In this document: piece after piece, positions 23,658 through 33,286 of the stretch
How positions within the stretch are numbered: the first letter of the stretch is position 1
Layout of the letters: each line of letters opens with the position of its first letter
Assembly: GCA_016296945.1 (NCBI GenBank)
Contig: JAEDHQ010000005.1
Location: 1 to 48,178 of the forward strand
Direction of reading: 5' to 3'
From: Bacilli bacterium
GTDB taxonomy: Bacteria > Bacillota_I > Bacilli_A > ML615J-28 > CAG-698
DNA: 48,178 nucleotides
Notes under the pieces: generated by a model
What the model was told of the DNA's origin: nothing
Seen by the model: only the letters and a program-made list of their open reading frames with translations
Databases searched by the model: none
Translations under genes and position numbers: made by a program

Positions 23658-25484
23658 CTACTTACTTATTTCAATATAATCCTCAGGAGCATTTGGCAGA
23701 ATCTTTTCACTAATTATTTTATACCAAATCACTGCTAAAGGCATTTCAATAGGCTCTATTTCTTTTTGACTTAAGTTAGAAGTAGCGAATAGTGATTCAA
23801 ATGTTGTAGGAATAAGAATTGTGTATATTTCATCATCTATAATTGGTAAATTATTTATTTTAATATCTTTTAAAATATAGCCTTTTTCTTTTTCGTTTAA
23901 AACTAATTTCATTCCAGAAACAACTGGTAGTTCATACTTACTATTTATATTATACCTTATTCCGGTATCATTTAGATAAGATGAAATAAGGTTCTTGATC
24001 TCGTTTCCCTTTAATCTTGTTTTAATAAAATCAGGATTTGTATTGCCACTTTTTACTAATATTTTAATATCATTGCTCGTGTATTCACCTTCATACAAAG
24101 AAGCCGTATAAAAATAATATGGAGTAATAGCTAAATCAGCATGATAATATATCCGAATACTAGTCAATATTGATGATGCAGCATCACGACATCCTTTATC
24201 ATCAACCTGCAACGAATATGTTTCATCTAGTTTGAGTACGATTTTATCGTTCTCTATTGCTTCATTAATTTTTGATTTAAAGACTCTTAATGCTTCTTCA
24301 TTATCCATTTTTCCACTTACTAATCCATGAATAACTTCAAGACTCGCACTAAAAGAATTTTTAGAAGCATACCGAATGTAACAAGCATTCGTTTCTATCT
24401 GTGATTCCATTTCACGCATTTTTCCGATTGAAGAATGAACATTTGTAGAATAAGAAATCAATCCATCTCCACCAGCTATTAGTCTTTGCCCTTCCTCAGA
24501 AATAAAACAGTTAAGAATTTTCATTGCTTTATTAAGTTTATCTTTATTATTTTGTAAACTTTTATTTAAAGAAATATTTAAGGAAGGATAAGTATAAATA
24601 AAACTATCATTAGAAGTTTGTGAAAAATAAGGTAGCCTTAATAGCTCATCATTCATTAATGATTGATAACTAATCCTATCATTTGGGGTACCACGGATAA
24701 TTGCTGCTTTTCTAGCTACAAATAACTCTAAAGCATCATTATTTCCCATTGCTAATTCATCTGATGTTATATTGGTATCTTTAATAAAGTTACCTACTTC
24801 ATTAAAGATTTCTAACCACTGTTGATCATCAAATTCTATTTCGTCAGTTGCGTTTTCTGCATTCATTCGCCATGCAAGTCCATCAAGACTAGTAAACTTA
24901 CCAATGGCCGCTCCTTGTAAAAATGAATGAGCAGCATAGTCATCTTCTAAACCAGCAACAAATGGTTTAATTCCATTATCCACTAGTAATGAACACATTT
25001 CTTTGAATTCTTGATAATTTTTAGGAACTGAAATACCATAATCATCAAGCAATGATTTATTAACAATCATTGTTTCGGGAATTCCACAAACAGGTAGCCA
25101 ATGCACTTCTGAAGTATCTTCAATATAGTATTGTAAAGCATAAGGATAATATTGTGATACAATGCTATACCCGGATAAATCTAATAAATACGGACATAAT
25201 GATGCTGCATCATTTTTTGAAAAACGTCTCGTTGTGATAATATCTGGCAATTCTCCATGCTCAGCTAAATACTCGTAAAGATGCAAATCATTATTACCGG
25301 CAATAAATTCGATTTCTATATCAGGACATTCCTCTTCCACAAATGATTGGAACTCATCAAATAGTTTTGAAGTCCATAAATATACTGTTAAATGATTATC
25401 CTCTTTGTTTAAAAAACATCCTGAAATAGTAATTGTTATTAGTATACTAAATAACAATAAAATTATCATTCTTGTTTTTCTCAT
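23658..25484 (-). CDS. Solute-binding lipoprotein fused to a 5'-nucleotidase C-terminal-like domain
   Basis: The 608-residue product has a lipoprotein signal (C23 in TISGC). The first ~400 residues look like a family 1 extracellular solute-binding protein: VYLWTSKLFDEFQSFVEEECPDI, ELPDIITTRR, GIPETMIVNKSLLDDYGI, and a GDGLISYSTN segment. Residues ~435-600 resemble the 5'-nucleotidase C-terminal domain (DLAITPYYFYTASLYEGEYT, LKGNEIKNLISSYL, VSGMKLVL, YTILIPT). I see no metallophosphatase domain. The start at 25484 is supported by AAGGATA and the lipoprotein signal; longer frames are not. No permease or ATPase is nearby, but a hybrid kinase follows at 18 bp, which suggests ligand sensing rather than import. 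Confidence 0.75.
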   Translation of the reverse strand: MRKTRMIILLLFSILITITISGCFLNKEDNHLTVYLWTSKLFDEFQSFVEEECPDIEIEFIAGNNDLHLYEYLAEHGELPDIITTRRFSKNDAASLCPYLLDLSGYSIVSQYYPYALQYYIEDTSEVHWLPVCGIPETMIVNKSLLDDYGISVPKNYQEFKEMCSLLVDNGIKPFVAGLEDDYAAHSFLQGAAIGKFTSLDGLAWRMNAENATDEIEFDDQQWLEIFNEVGNFIKDTNITSDELAMGNNDALELFVARKAAIIRGTPNDRISYQSLMNDELLRLPYFSQTSNDSFIYTYPSLNISLNKSLQNNKDKLNKAMKILNCFISEEGQRLIAGGDGLISYSTNVHSSIGKMREMESQIETNACYIRYASKNSFSASLEVIHGLVSGKMDNEEALRVFKSKINEAIENDKIVLKLDETYSLQVDDKGCRDAASSILTSIRIYYHADLAITPYYFYTASLYEGEYTSNDIKILVKSGNTNPDFIKTRLKGNEIKNLISSYLNDTGIRYNINSKYELPVVSGMKLVLNEKEKGYILKDIKINNLPIIDDEIYTILIPTTFESLFATSNLSQKEIEPIEMPLAVIWYKIISEKILPNAPEDYIEISK

Positions 25485-25664
25485 TATCCTTATTCCTTCT
25501 TTCTTTTTTATAATATATATCGATTTAAAAAAATGATTCAATTATCCTATAATGAAAATAATATGAAATAAAATTATTAAAAATAAAAATACAAATTAAT
25601 AGAATAAAAAATAAAATGTAAAATATAAAAAGTTATTTTGATTTATAGAATGTTTTCTATTTTT

Positions 25665-25693
25665 ATTATAGCACAATAATTTTTTTGTTTCAA
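25665..25693 (-). promoter_or_regulatory. Sigma-A promoter of the binding-protein and kinase operon
   Basis: On the minus strand TTGAAA (25693-25688) and TATAAT (25670-25665) have a 17-bp spacer. Predicted transcription starts about 170 bp before the lipoprotein start, leaving an unusually long leader. Confidence 0.75.
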
Positions 25694-25758
25694 TATTTTA
25701 TCTGAATTTTTCCTACTTTTATAGAAGAGTTTTTGTAAAAAAATGTAGAAAAATGTAG

Positions 25759-25788
25759 AAAAACCAAGAAAATTCATTCTTGGTTTTT
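25759..25788 (-). terminator. Terminator of the mutL-membrane protein operon
   Basis: AAAAACCAAGAA (25759-25770) and TTCTTGGTTTTT (25777-25788) form a 12-bp AT-flanked hairpin with a six-base loop, about 30 bp after the stop at 25819. Confidence 0.8.
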
Positions 25789-25818
25789 GTTAGCAGTTAT
25801 TATAATTACAGAGTTTTA

Positions 25819-26364
25819 CTACTTATTTGTTTTACTTTGAAATGTAATATTTGCATTCATCAAACAATAATATTTTTTACGATGAAGATTTGTTAATGTT
25901 CTTTTAAAGAAAACAACATCAACCGCTTCCCAAATAAATACCCATGCTACAATATCATAGATTTCAAGAAGTAATAAATTTCGATTTAAGGAATCCATTA
26001 TTAAAGCAACTGTCAAAACAACAGCACCAATCAATAACATAATTCCCGAAATAATAAAATCTCGAATCATTTCCTTACGACAATCAATGTATTTTTCACA
26101 GTAATTATTTTTTATTGCTTGGCTATATAATTTCTTTTCTTCATCATCGATTTCATCAGAAATAATATTAATTGTAGCTTGATGCTTTATGTGATGTCTG
26201 GTAATTCTACTTTCAATAAACTCTGAAAACTCACCAGAAACAGTAGGATAACACCCAGAGAATGGAGACATAATACTATCTTCATCATTAATGACAACAT
26301 CAATAATGCAGCGACCATTTTCATCATATTTATATAAATTCTTTTCAAGTTCTTTATACTTCAT
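25819..26364 (-). CDS. Uncharacterised two-pass membrane protein
   Basis: This 181-residue protein is not a family I can name. A hydrophilic N-terminal ~95 residues (with SPFSGCYPTVSGEFSEFI and RITRHHIKHQATI) is followed by two membrane segments near residues 103-125 (DFIISGIMLLIGAVVL) and 132-155 (LEIYDIVAWVFIWEAVDVVFF) and a short basic tail (LHRKKYYCLMNANITF). It begins 8 bp after the MutL-type ATPase gene and shares its terminator, so the two are co-transcribed. No enzymatic motif is visible. The ATG at 26364 follows the GTGAGA region (weak SD). Confidence 0.75.
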   Translation of the reverse strand: MKYKELEKNLYKYDENGRCIIDVVINDEDSIMSPFSGCYPTVSGEFSEFIESRITRHHIKHQATINIISDEIDDEEKKLYSQAIKNNYCEKYIDCRKEMIRDFIISGIMLLIGAVVLTVALIMDSLNRNLLLLEIYDIVAWVFIWEAVDVVFFKRTLTNLHRKKYYCLMNANITFQSKTNK

Positions 26365-26372
26365 ATTCTCAC

Positions 26373-27767
26373 CTATTTTTCTTCAATAATCACGATATGT
26401 TTTTTCATTATTTTTAAAGCTAATAATGGATCTATACTACTAAGTAAACCCATTGAAGCAAGTAAATAATCTTTATCAAGCATATATTTAGGATTAACGG
26501 GGCGGAGTTCTAACATATGAGCTCGATTTGCAGTTACAGTTTTTAATGCTTTCACAGGATCATCATTATGAATCAATACGCCACCCGTTCCGATAACATA
26601 TGCAACTTGACTTAAGTCTTTTCCTGTTTGATTATATAATACGCCTATTGGTGAATATACCTCCTCCATAATTCCGACATGACGACTTATAGCTTTATCT
26701 GAACATATTCCAGCAAATAATGTGTCAATATTTTTTCCTTTTTGGTCACTAAATACTATATCAACATGTTCATTACGGAATTTTGCTTCAGCATCAATAT
26801 CAATGCCTTTATCTTCTTTATACATTCTTTTTTCCTCATTAGATAATGTCGAAGCAATACCTAATGCAGAATAACGCATTCCCAAATCTCCTTCGACTGT
26901 TCTTTTAGCGTATGGTTCTTCTAATCCTTTAATAATAACATCACTACGCTTTGCGGATGGTGAACACATTGAATAAAAGTCCGTAGTTGCACCACCAATA
27001 TCTACTAAAATAATTTCTCCTAATCCTGATTCATGCATATATCCTTTTGATAGCAATTCACAAGCAGATAATACTGCTTCCGGAGTCGGCAGTATCACTT
27101 TATCAATAGTATTTTCAATCTTCTTAATTCCCTTTGCTTCAATTATATTAGTCAAAAATAATTCTCTAATCTTTTCTCTAGCACTAGGTAGATTTAAAAC
27201 ATTGATTTTTGGCATTACGTTTTCACAAACATAACCATTCATTTGATATTTATCAAATAATACTAAAATTTCATCAACACAGCATTTATTACCAGCAAAA
27301 ACTACAGGAATCTTGATTCCTTTTTTCCCTAATGCCTCACAATTATATATTGCACATTCTGTGTTACCACCATCAGTACCACCTGCTAATAGAATAATAT
27401 CAATTTTTTTCGCAATTATTAAATCAATCTCATTATTTGTTAAATGATGTGAAAAAACTAAATCAACCTTAGCACCTGCTCCTAGGCAAACGCGTTTTGC
27501 AGCTTCAACAGTCAACTCTTCTACAAGACCGATTGCTGCCATTTTTAATCCACCAGCAGCAGATGAACAAGCTATAATCTTATCAAAAGAAATCTTTTCC
27601 CCAATTCTTTGATATAATGCTTCCAAAGCATTTTGATAGCCAATAGTTATATCAGTTGCCACAGTAGTAAAATGAGCAGATGTAGCAATTACATCCTCTG
27701 TTTCTGTATCAACAGCAGTTAGCTTTGTAAATGTTGATCCAAAATCAATCATTAGATATTTGCTCAT
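26373..27767 (-). CDS. MutL/GlmL-type ASKHA ATPase (mutase-associated protein)
   Basis: A 464-residue ATPase of the actin/hexokinase fold seen with B12-dependent mutases as GlmL/MutL, thought to help reactivate or load glutamate mutase or ornithine aminomutase. Blocks are YLMIDFGSTFTKLTAVD (ATP phosphate 1), ACSSAAGGLKMAAIG, LLAGGTDGGNTE, LVDIGGATTDFYS (phosphate 2), GDLGMRYSA and VIGTGGVLIHND (adenosine). It is full length for the family. No mutase subunits (glmS, glmE, oraS, oraE) lie in the window; the only operon partner is a membrane protein. The start is supported by GAGGGTGA about 7 bases before the ATG. A TAAAAT -10-like box lies about 30 bp upstream. Confidence 0.9.
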   Translation of the reverse strand: MSKYLMIDFGSTFTKLTAVDTETEDVIATSAHFTTVATDITIGYQNALEALYQRIGEKISFDKIIACSSAAGGLKMAAIGLVEELTVEAAKRVCLGAGAKVDLVFSHHLTNNEIDLIIAKKIDIILLAGGTDGGNTECAIYNCEALGKKGIKIPVVFAGNKCCVDEILVLFDKYQMNGYVCENVMPKINVLNLPSAREKIRELFLTNIIEAKGIKKIENTIDKVILPTPEAVLSACELLSKGYMHESGLGEIILVDIGGATTDFYSMCSPSAKRSDVIIKGLEEPYAKRTVEGDLGMRYSALGIASTLSNEEKRMYKEDKGIDIDAEAKFRNEHVDIVFSDQKGKNIDTLFAGICSDKAISRHVGIMEEVYSPIGVLYNQTGKDLSQVAYVIGTGGVLIHNDDPVKALKTVTANRAHMLELRPVNPKYMLDKDYLLASMGLLSSIDPLLALKIMKKHIVIIEEK

Positions 27768-27858
27768 AATAAATCACCCTCTTTTACATTATTTTACCAT
27801 ATTTTATCTAATTTTTAAATAATAAAAAGTTAATTATCTTAATCTAGTCCTATCACTT

Positions 27859-27890
27859 AAAAAGACATCACCTAAAGATAGGTAATGTCT
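27859..27890 (-). terminator. Terminator of the ABC-2 exporter operon
   Basis: On the minus strand AGACATTACCTA pairs with TAGGTGATGTCT (one T-G wobble) around a four-base loop and is followed by TTTTTAAG. It lies just after the permease stop at 27901. Confidence 0.85.
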
Positions 27891-27900
27891 ATATTATTAA

Positions 27901-29520
27901 TTAACCTTGTAAACTATTAAACTTGTTGACGCCATCTTTAAATAATAAAACTGTAGCTATTAACAAAACAATTAAAGACAATAATATTTCAATTACTAGT
28001 ATCAAACTTATATCTAGGATCTTTAGGAAACCAAACAAAACACCAAAACTAATCAAAGTAATTCCAAAACTTATTAACATTGACAATAATACAGGCAAAT
28101 CTTGTTTGACTGGTTTTATAGGATTATCATAATTAAAGTTGGGTTTTAAAATATTAAAGTATAAACCTAAAAAAGCCCCCGCAGTTGCATAAATGATTGG
28201 TATAAGTGTTGCCCCAATTAGTAATAAGATATTTCCTTTCACGATTACTCCTGCTACAATCATACCAATTATTATAACTGGAATGTTAATCAAAAGGTTT
28301 AATAAAATCTTACTATAAAAAATAGATGTGGTTTTAATTGGTGCACTTTTAAGAATCCAAAATGATTTTCCTTCAAGAGAAATACTTGAAGCAGTTGTTG
28401 TTACCAAAGATACAAATAGAACATTGACCAAAGCAATTAATAAGATAAAAATATTATGATCTACCAAAACATCCATTTCTTTGAATAAATATTCGATAGT
28501 CACTTTCAAATTATCATATTGTAATGCAAACATCACAACTGCAATAATTGCCATTAAAGGTCCGACAATTGTATTCATTATATATGAAGGAAATCCTAAA
28601 TACATCCTTAATTCTTTTTTAAATAACGTACTTACTTCTCCTTTTGAACCTTTAAACTTTTCTTTATTAATACTATAATTTGATTTTATTCTTTGTCCAC
28701 TTAACAAACCATTGAATGTTTTGAAAAATCTACCAACAATAAAGACAAATAAAGCAAATGATCCAATTGAAACTAGAATAAATAACAATAGCATTATAAT
28801 ATCTTTTTCCACAATTGCTTTAAAAGCCCAATTACCTAAGAAATAAAAATTACCAAGCGTTTGATATAATGATGTTATGCTTCCCGTAAACTCATCATCA
28901 GATATATTCATCATTTTGAAATAGAATACAAAGAAGACAATCATGAATATTAGATATAAAATCGTAGAAAAAATATTTCTTGTTTTTTGACTCAAAGGAA
29001 TAAAACCTAATAAGAAAGCAATAAAACTACTTGCAACAATTGGAAATAATGGCAAAAAGATTATTACTAAGATTGATGTTAATAAAATAGCAATGTCAAA
29101 CCCACAAACAAAAAAATAACTAATAACTACTGCACCTAAGATTGTGAAAACAAAAATAAAATTTAATAAATATAAATTCATAATCTTAACAGCAACAATC
29201 ACACTTGGTTTAATAGGTAAACTCATCAAGTTTTCATAGTCTTTTGTCTTAAAAATATAAACATTTGCTTTAGTAATCGTTGAAAGAAATGTTAGAAATG
29301 CTGATAAGACAATTGCAAATAGAAAAATAAAATCAGGAGCATTAGCGCTATTAAACATGTCAACAAAGATAAACATATATAATGTCACAAAAGTAAATAT
29401 TAGTAAATAAACTAAAGCAACAACATATTCAAGTTTAATCCCTGATTTCTTCTTTTTTAATTTGTTTAGTTTGAAACTATCTAATAAACTATATTTTAAT
29501 AAAGTGAAAAAATTATTCAT
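27901..29520 (-). CDS. ABC-2 type transporter permease
   Basis: A 539-residue membrane protein with about 12 predicted segments, for example FTFVTLYMFIF, FLFAIVLSAFLTFL, ILVIIFLPLFPIVASSFIAFLLGF and IIVALIIPIIYATAGAFLG-like stretches. It has long basic loops (RIKSNYSINKEKFKGSKGE) before the second half. The N-terminus (FTLLKYSLLDSFKLNKLKKKK) is cytoplasmic. It overlaps the ATPase gene by 8 bp, and together they form a two-component exporter of unknown substrate, as in bacitracin or lantibiotic efflux-type systems. No regulator or immunity gene is adjacent. I cannot assign a specific subfamily. Confidence 0.85.
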   Translation of the reverse strand: MNNFFTLLKYSLLDSFKLNKLKKKKSGIKLEYVVALVYLLIFTFVTLYMFIFVDMFNSANAPDFIFLFAIVLSAFLTFLSTITKANVYIFKTKDYENLMSLPIKPSVIVAVKIMNLYLLNFIFVFTILGAVVISYFFVCGFDIAILLTSILVIIFLPLFPIVASSFIAFLLGFIPLSQKTRNIFSTILYLIFMIVFFVFYFKMMNISDDEFTGSITSLYQTLGNFYFLGNWAFKAIVEKDIIMLLLFILVSIGSFALFVFIVGRFFKTFNGLLSGQRIKSNYSINKEKFKGSKGEVSTLFKKELRMYLGFPSYIMNTIVGPLMAIIAVVMFALQYDNLKVTIEYLFKEMDVLVDHNIFILLIALVNVLFVSLVTTTASSISLEGKSFWILKSAPIKTTSIFYSKILLNLLINIPVIIIGMIVAGVIVKGNILLLIGATLIPIIYATAGAFLGLYFNILKPNFNYDNPIKPVKQDLPVLLSMLISFGITLISFGVLFGFLKILDISLILVIEILLSLIVLLIATVLLFKDGVNKFNSLQG

Positions 29521-30223
29521 CTGCTAACTCCAAGAAAACATCTTCTAATGATTTGTTACCCTTAACTTCTTCCATTGTACCATTGCAAACAATCTTGCCA
29601 TCTTTTATAATAGCAACTTTATCACAAAGCTTTTCCGCAACTTCTAATACATGCGTTGAGAAGAAAATAGATGATCCTTCTTCACACATCTTTTTCATAA
29701 TTTCTTTTACTTGGAATGCTGCTTTGGGATCTAAGCCCACAAAAGGTTCATCTAAAATCAAAAGCTTTGGTTTACGAACTAATGCACTTATTAAAGCAAG
29801 CTTTTGTTTCATTCCATGAGAATATGATTGTATTAAGTCCCCAAGGTTTTGACTTATTGCAAACATTTCTGCATATTTATCAATTGTTTCTTTACGATCT
29901 AAAGCACTAATATTGTATAAATCACAGATAAAATTCAAATATTGAATTCCTGTTAATAATTCATATAAATCAGGATTATCTGGAATATAAGCCATTATTT
30001 TTTTACATTCAATCGGACTCTTAGTAATATCCTTACCATCTATTAGAATTTGTCCTTTTTCAAATGGTAAAATTCCAACAACGCATTTGATTGTTGTTGT
30101 TTTTCCAGCACCATTGTGACCAATAAAACCAAAGATTTCTCCTTTTGATATTTCCAAATCGATATTATCCACTGCCTTTTTTCCCTTTGGATAAGTTTTT
30201 TCTAATCCTTTAATTTTAAGCAT
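29513..30223 (-). CDS. ABC transporter ATP-binding protein
   Basis: A 236-residue ATPase of the CcmA/NatA group. Walker A is GHNGAGKTT (35-43), the Q-loop region AYIPDNPDLYE, the signature YSHGMKQKL, Walker B LLILDEPFVGLD and the switch His STHVLEVAEKL. The A-loop aromatic Y11 is present. It starts after a GGGGGG-containing SD stretch (AGGTATTATGGGGGG) and overlaps the permease by 8 bp, so translation is coupled. A promoter with TTGCAA/TATAAT lies about 40 bp upstream. It powers the adjacent permease; substrate unknown. Confidence 0.95.
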   Translation of the reverse strand: MLKIKGLEKTYPKGKKAVDNIDLEISKGEIFGFIGHNGAGKTTTIKCVVGILPFEKGQILIDGKDITKSPIECKKIMAYIPDNPDLYELLTGIQYLNFICDLYNISALDRKETIDKYAEMFAISQNLGDLIQSYSHGMKQKLALISALVRKPKLLILDEPFVGLDPKAAFQVKEIMKKMCEEGSSIFFSTHVLEVAEKLCDKVAIIKDGKIVCNGTMEEVKGNKSLEDVFLELADE

Positions 30224-30262
30224 AAATAACCCCCCATAATACCTTTGATTTAATTCTATATT

Positions 30263-30291
30263 ATTATATACTTAAATTTTATTTTTTGCAA
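30263..30291 (-). promoter_or_regulatory. Promoter of the ABC-2 exporter operon
   Basis: On the minus strand TTGCAA (30291-30286) and TATAAT (30268-30263) have a 17-bp spacer, about 40 bp before the ATPase start. Confidence 0.65.
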
Positions 30292-30324
30292 GAAAATTCA
30301 AAAATATTTTATTTTATAGTACTT

Positions 30325-30351
30325 TAAAAAAGTCAGGCTTAAACCTGACTT
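30325..30351 (-). terminator. Terminator of the dipeptidase-hydrolase-M16 operon
   Basis: AGTCAGG (30331-30337) and CCTGACT (30344-30350), extended by A-T pairs, form a stem. On the minus strand it ends in TTTTTT. It lies 9 bp after the M16 peptidase stop. Confidence 0.85.
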
Positions 30352-30358
30352 ATTAAAA

Positions 30359-33247
30359 TTACTTATAAAGATTTGCAATTGTCTTAAACATTTCTTTATT
30401 TTCTTCAATCTTATTTTCATTACCGATAACACATAATGCATTATCGCTTAATGCTTTTGCAATCAATGGTTTTAATCCTTTTATTTGCTCAACAGTAACA
30501 TTTAGTACTTCATTACGTTCTTTTTGGAAATCAGTATCTTTTAGACCTTGAATATATGCTCTAAACCCTCTTGCTCCTTTTGCTTTTGCATTCAATGGAG
30601 TATCTAGTGTTCCGATTGCACCGATGATATATTTCATAATATCGCGTTCATCCGGGTTAAATTTATCGATATATTCTACAATTTCATCAAATACTTTAAT
30701 CGTTCTTTCTAAGTTAGGATCACGATATGAGCCTAAATATACATCACCATATCTATTAAATTCACATAAGCAACCATATGCTCCACCCAAAACACGAATT
30801 TGTGTCCATAGATAATCATATCTTAACGCCATACCTAAGACAAGTAAAGCACCATTATATTCCCCAACTTCTAAATAATTACCTGCTTTGCCACAGAATT
30901 GAACTTGTGATGATGTCTTTAATCCTTCATTTTTCTTTTCAATTGTGAAAGCAAATCTTTCAGGATTAACTTTATCTTGATATAGACTATTAACAAAATC
31001 AAAAACATGATCCTTATAATCATCATTATCTGCTGTACAATCAATTATTAAATTTTCTTTACGGAAAATATATTTCATTGCTTCTTTTAAATTAGCCACA
31101 ATTTCATCAAATTTAGCATCAAAATTTGCTTCTAAATCTTCAATAAATGAATATTGACTAATACCATCTACAAGATCTGAATATTTTTGTGCTTTTGAAT
31201 AATAACTTAAAGCACGAGAAGCAGCTACAACATGGCCTCGACCTAAGATGCTCATTTGACGACGAGATTTATTCATCGCAATGATTTCATATAAACGTTT
31301 CTTATCATCAAGTTTCGAATTATTAATGATCTCTGTTAAGATTTCAAAAACAAATGGTACTTTATTATATAATGCACGAGTAGTGATATCTAATGAAGCA
31401 TATAAATCATTATCTTTTAGTTTAATAACACTAGGACTTGCACTAATTCCCCCAGTATTCATTAATATTTCTTTTGATAAATCATCATAATGATACTTTG
31501 AAGTATCAACATAGCCTAAAACATTTGTAAGCAAACCTATATAAGGAATCAATCGATTAGGAACATCTAAAGTATTAAAATGGAATGTTAAATAACCAAT
31601 GCCATTAGTAAATAAATCATGTTTTAGTACCTTAACTCCACCAACTTCATCAATGCGATTAACTAATGGTTCTACTGTTTCTTTAATATCTTTTCTTGTT
31701 AATAATGGAATCTTTTCAATATCTTCTGGTCTAGAAGGTGTTGCTTGATATTCTTTTAAAGCTTTAGTATCAGCCACTAATTTATCTATTTCTTCTTCTG
31801 ATAAAGATGCTTTATATTTTGCTAGTTTTTCTTCAAGTGCTTTTGATTTTTCATCATTTAAAGTATTACTTGGAGAACAAATAATATATGCAACATGATT
31901 ATTGTTAATTAAATATTTTTCAATTAATTCTTCAAAATAGTTTGTTTCTACTTTTGCTTGTAGAGATTCAAAAATAGCATTTGTTTGTAAGCGATCAAAT
32001 GGTCTATTTTCATCATACAACCATGATTCCATAGCATTTAAAATATACATTAATCCTTTAGGTGCATATCCAAAATCACCTTCACGATATTTAAAATCAA
32101 AATAATTTAAGGCTGATTTTAATGATTTCTTATCAATACCATTTGAAACTATATCCTTTAAGGCAGTATTAATGATTTCTTTAAATTCTGAAATCTTATT
32201 ACTATCTGCATCTTTTGCAATGATGTTAAACATTGGTTGCAATAATCCGCTATCAAAATTACTCATTATATCTTTACCAATTTTCGCATCAATTAATCTT
32301 TGTTTTAATGGTGCACCTGGTGCATCTAATAAAACATAAGATAAAATTTGGAAAGCAATTGCCAATTCTGTATCTTCATATGTTCCAATTGTAGCATTAT
32401 ATGAATAATAAGTTTTGCCTTCTAAACTTTCTTCTTTGCCAATAGGATAAAAGATTTCTTCTGTTTTTGGTTCAGTAAATCCTTCTTGCATTGGTAATTT
32501 TGAATCAACTGTGATTTCATCAAACTTAGATAAATATTCTTTATCCAACCATTCTAATTTTTCTTCCATATCCATATCACCATATAAAGCAATATAACTA
32601 TTAGATGGATGATAATAACGTCTATGAAAATTAACAAAATCTTGATAAGTTAATTCCGGAATAAAATCAGGATCTCCACCAGACTCTACCCCATATGGAG
32701 TATCAGGGAACAAGCCATGCATTGATGCACGCATTACAACTTGCTCAGGACTTGAAAAGGCACCTTTCATTTCATTATATACAACACCATTATAAATAAT
32801 AGGAGCATCAGCGTTTTCAAGTTCATAATGCCATCCTTCTTGTTTAAATATCTCTTCATATTTATAAACATTAGGATAAAAAACTGCATCCATATATACT
32901 TCCATTAAATTTGCAAAGTCTTTATCATTACAACTAGCAATAGGATAAACTGTTTTATCTGGATAAGTCATTGCATTTAAAAATGTATTCAATGAACCCT
33001 TTAATAATTCGATAAATGGATCTTTAACAGGAAACTTTTGTGAACCACATAATGTAGAATGCTCTAAAATATGAGGCAAGCCTGTATCATCTGTTGGTGG
33101 TGTACGAAAACCGATTTGAAATACTTTGTTATTATCATCATTTGATAATAATAAAATACGAGCACCAGATTTAATATGTTTTAAAAGTTTTGCTTGCGAA
33201 TTAATTTCTTCAATAAATTTTTCTTTAATAACTTGATATTTTTCCAT
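30359..33247 (-). CDS. M16C family metallopeptidase (PreP/falcilysin-like)
   Basis: A ~962-residue zinc peptidase with the inverted zinc motif HILEH (H59, E62, H63) in LPHILEHSTLCGSQKF, followed by KDPFIELLKGSLNTFLNAMTYPDKTVYP. The third ligand comes later, in NEMKGAFSS (Glu). The single chain holds four homologous domains, as in PreP and falcilysin, which degrade peptides in a closed chamber. There is no signal peptide, so it is cytoplasmic. Two ATG codons lie in tandem at 33250 and 33247; GGAGG is 6 bases before the second, which is therefore preferred. It is last in an operon with two hydrolases and an M19 dipeptidase, which points to peptide use. Confidence 0.92.
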   Translation of the reverse strand: MEKYQVIKEKFIEEINSQAKLLKHIKSGARILLLSNDDNNKVFQIGFRTPPTDDTGLPHILEHSTLCGSQKFPVKDPFIELLKGSLNTFLNAMTYPDKTVYPIASCNDKDFANLMEVYMDAVFYPNVYKYEEIFKQEGWHYELENADAPIIYNGVVYNEMKGAFSSPEQVVMRASMHGLFPDTPYGVESGGDPDFIPELTYQDFVNFHRRYYHPSNSYIALYGDMDMEEKLEWLDKEYLSKFDEITVDSKLPMQEGFTEPKTEEIFYPIGKEESLEGKTYYSYNATIGTYEDTELAIAFQILSYVLLDAPGAPLKQRLIDAKIGKDIMSNFDSGLLQPMFNIIAKDADSNKISEFKEIINTALKDIVSNGIDKKSLKSALNYFDFKYREGDFGYAPKGLMYILNAMESWLYDENRPFDRLQTNAIFESLQAKVETNYFEELIEKYLINNNHVAYIICSPSNTLNDEKSKALEEKLAKYKASLSEEEIDKLVADTKALKEYQATPSRPEDIEKIPLLTRKDIKETVEPLVNRIDEVGGVKVLKHDLFTNGIGYLTFHFNTLDVPNRLIPYIGLLTNVLGYVDTSKYHYDDLSKEILMNTGGISASPSVIKLKDNDLYASLDITTRALYNKVPFVFEILTEIINNSKLDDKKRLYEIIAMNKSRRQMSILGRGHVVAASRALSYYSKAQKYSDLVDGISQYSFIEDLEANFDAKFDEIVANLKEAMKYIFRKENLIIDCTADNDDYKDHVFDFVNSLYQDKVNPERFAFTIEKKNEGLKTSSQVQFCGKAGNYLEVGEYNGALLVLGMALRYDYLWTQIRVLGGAYGCLCEFNRYGDVYLGSYRDPNLERTIKVFDEIVEYIDKFNPDERDIMKYIIGAIGTLDTPLNAKAKGARGFRAYIQGLKDTDFQKERNEVLNVTVEQIKGLKPLIAKALSDNALCVIGNENKIEENKEMFKTIANLYK

Positions 33248-33286
33248 CATAAACCTCCGAAAATAATCTTTATTATAAATATTTTA

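Larger units (their letters stand above)
25485..25818. other. Intergenic region: long leader, promoter, terminator and a 10-bp tandem repeat
   Basis: From right to left it contains the terminator of the gene ending at 25819, a tandem pair of AAATGTAGAA (25741-25750 and 25751-25760), the promoter at 25665-25693, and a ~170-nt leader before the binding-protein gene. I recognise no riboswitch or coding potential in the leader. Confidence 0.6.

Noticed and set aside
25741..25760. Two tandem copies of AAATGTAGAA as a possible repeat array or CRISPR
   Set aside because: Only two copies, no spacers, AT-rich sequence next to a terminator; far too little for an array.
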